Origin: Citricoccus sp. SGAir0253
Lineage (GTDB): Bacteria; Actinomycetota; Actinomycetes; Actinomycetales; Micrococcaceae
NCBI RefSeq assembly: GCF_005877055.1
Contig: NZ_CP039424.1
Span: forward strand, 2,914,001-2,978,000
Length of the DNA: 64,000 nucleotides
Direction of reading: 5' to 3'
Shown: positions 60,502-64,000 of the stretch, one piece after another
How positions within the stretch are numbered: position 1 is the stretch's first letter
How the letters are laid out: every line of letters starts with the position of its first letter
The notes under the pieces: model-generated
The model's database searches: none
The model's input: only the letters and a program-made list of their open reading frames with translations
Told to the model about the DNA's origin: nothing
Translations under genes and position numbers: made by a program

Positions 60502-60900
60502 ATGGAACCGATCTTCGTCTTCTTCCTCGTCCTGCTTCCCGTGGTCGCCCTCGTCATGCTCCTGCTCACGTGGGGTGCCTACGCGGGCAAGACCACGTTG
60601 CTGTGGAGCCATGGCGGCGGCGTCATGGCCGGCGGCAAGTACTGGTTCGTCCTGTCCCCGGCCCTCATGGCCGCCGACGTCCTCGTCGTCCTGGTCATGG
60701 TGATCCTCAGGGTGAACCCCGAGACGGAGGACCGCTTCGACTCCTGGGGCCTGGTGGGGGCGCTGGTCGCGTTCCTCCTCCTGGCCTTGGTGGCCTCGTA
60801 TTGGCTGCCGGAGCGACTGAAGCCGGAGTGGATCCGTGAGGCCGAGGCCGCGGAGGCGGAGTCCGCGGCGACCCGGAGGCAGGCACGGCGCCGTGGCTGA
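60502..60900 (+). CDS. Small membrane protein, copy 1 of a tandem pair
   Basis: This 132-residue protein has three hydrophobic segments (about residues 3-25, 46-69 and 82-102). It contains a conserved WGAYAGKTTLLW and HGGGVMAGGKYWFVLSP loop and a basic C-terminus. It is clearly paralogous to the next gene. If the preceding gene encodes a membrane-active effector, an immunity role is possible, but this is only a suggestion. After its stop, a GTG in the overlapping position opens only 16 codons (60893-60943), apparently a relic. Confidence 0.65.
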   Translation: MEPIFVFFLVLLPVVALVMLLLTWGAYAGKTTLLWSHGGGVMAGGKYWFVLSPALMAADVLVVLVMVILRVNPETEDRFDSWGLVGALVAFLLLALVASYWLPERLKPEWIREAEAAEAESAATRRQARRRG

Positions 60901-60956
60901 CCACCGGGTCCACGACGGCATGAGTGCCCGGTGGCCGGGTTAGGCTGACTTTACCT

Positions 60957-61376
60957 ATGGACTCTTTCGCTGTCATCGCCCTCATCGTGCTCGTCGTCCT
61001 CGCCGCCGTGCTCCTGCTCCTCACGTGGGGCGCCTACACCGGCAAGACCAAGCTGCTGTGGCACCACGGCGGCGGCGTCATGGCCGGCGGTCCCTACTGG
61101 TTCGTCCTGAGTCCGGCCATCCTGGTCGGCGCCGTCCTCGTGGCCGCTGCCATGATCCTCGTCGAGCTCAACCCCGAGACCGCCGGGACCTTCGCCCAGA
61201 ATCCCAGCGATCCCCTGCCGGCCAGCCTCATCCTCGCCCTCTGCGGGTTCGGCCTCCTGGCCCTGGCGGCCTCGTACTGGCTTCCCGAGCGGCTGAAGCC
61301 CGAGTGGATCCGTGAGGAAGAGGCTCGGTCGAAAGAGGCCAAGGCGACTCGGAGGCAGGCACGGCGCCGTGGCTGA
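60957..61376 (+). CDS. Small membrane protein, copy 2 of a tandem pair
   Basis: This 139-residue paralogue of the preceding gene has the same three hydrophobic segments and the HGGGVMAGGPYWFVLSP loop. The C-terminal SYWLPERLKPEWIRE and RRQARRRG segments are near-identical. TAGGCT 10 bases upstream of the ATG could be a -10 of a leaderless transcript. Its end overlaps the GTG start of the next gene by eight bases. Confidence 0.66.
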   Translation: MDSFAVIALIVLVVLAAVLLLLTWGAYTGKTKLLWHHGGGVMAGGPYWFVLSPAILVGAVLVAAAMILVELNPETAGTFAQNPSDPLPASLILALCGFGLLALAASYWLPERLKPEWIREEEARSKEAKATRRQARRRG

Positions 61377-62769
61377 ACCGGGGCGTGACCTGGGCTGGCA
61401 GGACCTCCGCCTCGGCGGGATCGCCTATGCCGTCCCCGGCGGCTGGACCGCGACGGACACCACCACCGGGCAGCTCGCGGTGCACGTGGCCCCGGAGGAC
61501 GCCGGCCAGGACACGGACGGCCACCGTCCCTCGTGCGTGGCCACCGTGGAACCGTGCACGGTGTCCGCCGCCGAGTACTCGACCCAGACGCTGAGCGACC
61601 TGATCGCCCACCTGCCCCTGCTCCACGTCCTCGACGTCGCCCCGTGGGCGCCCCCGGGCATCGACCCCGCCCACGGCCGCCGGGTGGAGTCCCTGCACTC
61701 CGCCGGCGGCGTCCCCGTGCACGCGGTCCAGTACTACGTGGTGCAGGACGGGACCGCCTTCTCGCTGACGCTCACCTGCTCGGAGCGTCAGCTCCCGCTC
61801 TGGGACGAGGCGTTCTGGGCGTGCGGTGACCGCGTGCACCTGACCGGTCCCACGCACCACGCGCACCCGGAGGGGACCCGTCCCCCGGGGATGCCCCGGC
61901 TGGCCGAGTACGCCACCGTCCGGTGGGGCTCACCGATGGAGGCGCTCGCGGGCATCGCGTCCGAACAGCCGTTCCGCTCGGCCGGGCCGGTCCTGCAGGA
62001 CGCGGCCGCCGCCCTGCTGCTGGACCTGGCGACGGCGAGCGGCCGGGCCCCGCGCCGGCCGGCCGGCCGCCGCGGCCGGATCGCCCCGGACCTCGCCTCC
62101 GCTTCCCTGGACGAGCTCGTCGAGGCCGGGCTGGCCGACGTCGAGGGCGTCCTCACCGCGCAGGGGCGCACGGTCACCGCGCCGCTGCGGCAGCCGGCGG
62201 GACGGGCCACCCTGACGGCCCACCACCGCGGCCGGGAGTCCCGGCTCGCCCTGTTCCACGGCGCGGAGGGACAGACGCTGCTGCTCGGGCAGGGGTCCGT
62301 GGGCGAGGACCTGCTCCGCGGCCCCGGACCGCGCGTCCCCGGCGTCCACGTCGCCGGGGACGCCCCCGGCACCGGCGCCACCCGCCTGGACTTCCTCCCC
62401 GTCTGGCTCACGGCGTCCGTGGCCGCGGCCTGGCTCGGGCTGGGCCCGGCCTGGGTCACCGACACCGGCACCGCGACCGTGGCCTTCGAGGACTTCGACT
62501 CCCGCATCCGCGACGTGACGCCGCCGCCCGCGGGGCTGCCGACCGCGCTGGCCCTGGCCTGGACGGAACCGTGGGTGGTGTGGCAGGCCGAGGGCGACGG
62601 CGGCTCGGTCACCTACCTGGACGCCGGGGAGTCCGGCCACCACCTCGTGGAGTCCGACGGCGCCGGGAACGTGCTGCTGACCCCCGTCCCGGCGCGCAAC
62701 GTCTACCGCCACCTGGCCGCCGTGCTCGGTCCGGCCGGCGCGGGCTACGGCGTGGCCCGCGCGGACTGA
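61369..62769 (+). CDS. Protein with possible DcrB/LpqN-like N-terminus and EspG-like C-terminus
   Basis: This 466-residue soluble protein does not match a family I can name with certainty. The first 150 residues (VQYYVVQDGTAFSLTLTCSE and a following W/F pattern) resemble DcrB/DUF1795-type folds such as LpqN and the EagR chaperones. The last 250 residues (SLDELVEAGLADVEGVLTAQ, VTYLDAGESGHHL, PVPARNVYRHLAAVLG) resemble EspG, the chaperone of type VII secretion substrates. Both calls are inference from pattern. GTG 61369 is preceded by GGAGG and overlaps copy 2 of the membrane protein. Confidence 0.6.
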   Translation: MAEPGRDLGWQDLRLGGIAYAVPGGWTATDTTTGQLAVHVAPEDAGQDTDGHRPSCVATVEPCTVSAAEYSTQTLSDLIAHLPLLHVLDVAPWAPPGIDPAHGRRVESLHSAGGVPVHAVQYYVVQDGTAFSLTLTCSERQLPLWDEAFWACGDRVHLTGPTHHAHPEGTRPPGMPRLAEYATVRWGSPMEALAGIASEQPFRSAGPVLQDAAAALLLDLATASGRAPRRPAGRRGRIAPDLASASLDELVEAGLADVEGVLTAQGRTVTAPLRQPAGRATLTAHHRGRESRLALFHGAEGQTLLLGQGSVGEDLLRGPGPRVPGVHVAGDAPGTGATRLDFLPVWLTASVAAAWLGLGPAWVTDTGTATVAFEDFDSRIRDVTPPPAGLPTALALAWTEPWVVWQAEGDGGSVTYLDAGESGHHLVESDGAGNVLLTPVPARNVYRHLAAVLGPAGAGYGVARAD

Positions 62770-62824
62770 CGGCGGGGTCCCCCACCCGACAGGCTCGCCT
62801 CCGGGACTCCCGGACTCCGGCGCC

Positions 62825-64000
62825 CTACCCCTCGTACCCCTCCTGGGCGCGCAGGAACTCGAAGACCTCCACCTCGTCCACGCCGGGGAACGCGCCGGAG
62901 GGCATGGCCGCCAGCAGGTGGGCGTTGGCGCGGGCGGCCGGCCACGCGTGGCCGCCCCAGTCCGCCTCCAGGTCCGGGGACGGCAGCCGACAGCACGTGG
63001 GGTCCGGGCAGCGGGACACGGAGCGGGCGGTGGTGTCCTTGCCGCGGAACCACCGGGCGGCGTCGAAGGGCACGCCGATGGACAGCGAGTAGAAGCCGGA
63101 GGAGTGCCCCTCCACCACGGCGGTGCACCAGTAGGTGCCGGCCGGGGTGTCCGTGTACTGGTTGAACGCCCGGAACCGGTCGCCCACGCCGAAGACCTCG
63201 CGCGAGGTCCAGTTCCGGCACACCTGCTGGCCCTCGATGGCGCCGGTGTGGTCGGCCGGGAAGGAGACGCCGTCGTTCTCGTAGGCCTTGTGGATGATCC
63301 CGGACTCGTGCACCTTCTGGAAGTGGCAGGTGATCCCCAGGTGCTCGGTGGCCAGGTTGGTGAACCGGTGGGCCGCGGACTCGTAGGAGACCCCGAACGC
63401 GTCCCGGACGTCCTCGATGGCCAGGTCCCGCTCCGCCTTCGCGCCCTTCAGGAACTTCACCGTCTCCTTCTGCGGCATCATCAGCGCCGCGGCGAAGTAG
63501 TTGGTGTAGACCCGCTGGCGCAGGAACTCCGAGTAGTCCTCCGGCTCGCCGTGGCCCAGGACGTAGGCGCCGATGGCCTGCAGCAGCACGGAGCGCTGGT
63601 CGTGGTCCGGCGTGCGGGCCCGGGAGAGGTAGAAGCGGCGGTTCTTCAGGTCCGTCACCGACCGGGTGGAGTGCGGCAGGTTGGCCACGGAGCGCACGGA
63701 GAAGCCGAGGTGCTCGGCGAGGTCCGCGGCGGCGTGGTGGCTCAGCGGCCCCCCGGAGTGCCCGACGGCGTCCAGCAGCTCCTGCGCCTGGCGCTCCAGT
63801 TCCGGGTAGTGGTTGTTCCGCTCCTTCATCTCCTGGCGCAGCTCGGCATTGGCCCGCCGGGCCTCCTCCGGAGTGGCGGCCTGCTCCTCCATGCGGCGGT
63901 TGAGCTCGGCCTCCAGCCCGGCGATGACCTCCAGGACCTCGGTGGGCGTGCGCGGGGAGATCTTGATCTGCGGCAGGCCCAGGCTGGCGTAGTGGGCGGT
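62825..64000 (-). CDS. RamB/ScfR-like XRE-ImmA transcriptional regulator (5' end outside window)
   Basis: The frame is open to the window edge, adding at least 36 residues before the internal ATG at 63892, so the N-terminal helix-turn-helix lies outside. The visible part holds an ImmA/IrrE-like region (RRFYLSRARTPDHDQRSVLLQAIGAYVLGH) and the C-terminal short-chain fatty-acyl regulator domain, with cysteines in CRNWTSREVFG and CPDPTCCRLPSPDL. RamB of Corynebacterium controls acetate and propionate metabolism. The exact role here is unknown. Confidence 0.85.
   Translation of the reverse strand, partial: TAHYASLGLPQIKISPRTPTEVLEVIAGLEAELNRRMEEQAATPEEARRANAELRQEMKERNNHYPELERQAQELLDAVGHSGGPLSHHAAADLAEHLGFSVRSVANLPHSTRSVTDLKNRRFYLSRARTPDHDQRSVLLQAIGAYVLGHGEPEDYSEFLRQRVYTNYFAAALMMPQKETVKFLKGAKAERDLAIEDVRDAFGVSYESAAHRFTNLATEHLGITCHFQKVHESGIIHKAYENDGVSFPADHTGAIEGQQVCRNWTSREVFGVGDRFRAFNQYTDTPAGTYWCTAVVEGHSSGFYSLSIGVPFDAARWFRGKDTTARSVSRCPDPTCCRLPSPDLEADWGGHAWPAARANAHLLAAMPSGAFPGVDEVEVFEFLRAQEGYEG

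Overview
The window is a gene-dense, very GC-rich stretch with no tRNA, rRNA, CRISPR array or transposase that I can see. The gene set (CarD, RamB-type ImmA regulator, mycofactocin locus, GlxR/CRP-like boxes, apparent leaderless starts, EspG-like and WXG-like proteins) points to an actinomycete, most likely Micrococcales/Micrococcaceae. The taxon is an inference from gene content, not a database result. The first gene lacks one base at the left edge, and the last gene runs off the right edge.

Layout. (1) 1-7.7 kb: a mycofactocin redox-cofactor locus, IclR-mftG-mftABCDEF, mostly with overlapping start and stop codons. (2) 7.77-10.1 kb: an IclR regulator convergent with a LigM-type tetrahydrofolate-dependent aryl O-demethylase; both promoter regions carry the same palindromic operator. 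(3) 10.2-29.6 kb: a creatinine/creatine/sarcosine island. Creatininase makes creatine, creatinase makes sarcosine and urea, heterotetrameric sarcosine oxidase (SoxBDAG) makes glycine and methylene-THF, GlyA makes serine and SdaA makes pyruvate. An NCS1 permease and a BCCT transporter are the likely uptake systems. GntR, PucR and IclR regulators sit among them, with shared operators and CRP/GlxR-like boxes. A GntR plus GalD/PrpF-like tautomerase pair closes the island. (4) 29.6-33.1 kb: housekeeping genes (membrane protein, pyridoxal kinase, FrnE-type oxidoreductase, MFS transporter). (5) 33.4-35.6 kb: a two-component system whose kinase gene is preceded by a tiny secreted Cys-containing peptide gene. 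(6) 35.7-41.5 kb: a secreted degenerate nuclease-fold protein, then gcvP-gcvT behind a tandem glycine riboswitch. (7) 41.5-45.9 kb: an SDR, a TIGR01777 epimerase and a PIG-L deacetylase. (8) 45.1-55.6 kb: IclR plus creJ-I-H-G-F-E-D-C, the alkylphenol (p-cresol) phosphorylation/P450 pathway known from Corynebacterium glutamicum, in the same relative gene order. (9) 55.7-58.6 kb: an ArsR-rhodanese fusion divergent from an MFS transporter, then carD. (10) 58.9-62.8 kb: an unfamiliar five-gene module of a WXG-like small protein, a protein with a large C-terminal glycine zipper, two tandem paralogous membrane proteins and a protein with possible DcrB/LpqN-like and EspG-like parts. It lies behind a perfect 22-bp palindrome. 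(11) 62.8 kb to the end: a RamB/ScfR-like regulator.

Common threads are one-carbon chemistry on tetrahydrofolate (LigM-like, SoxA/G, GlyA, GcvTP), growth on unusual carbon and nitrogen compounds, and IclR plus CRP/GlxR-type control. The least explained parts are the 58.9-62.8 kb module and the secreted peptide next to the histidine kinase.
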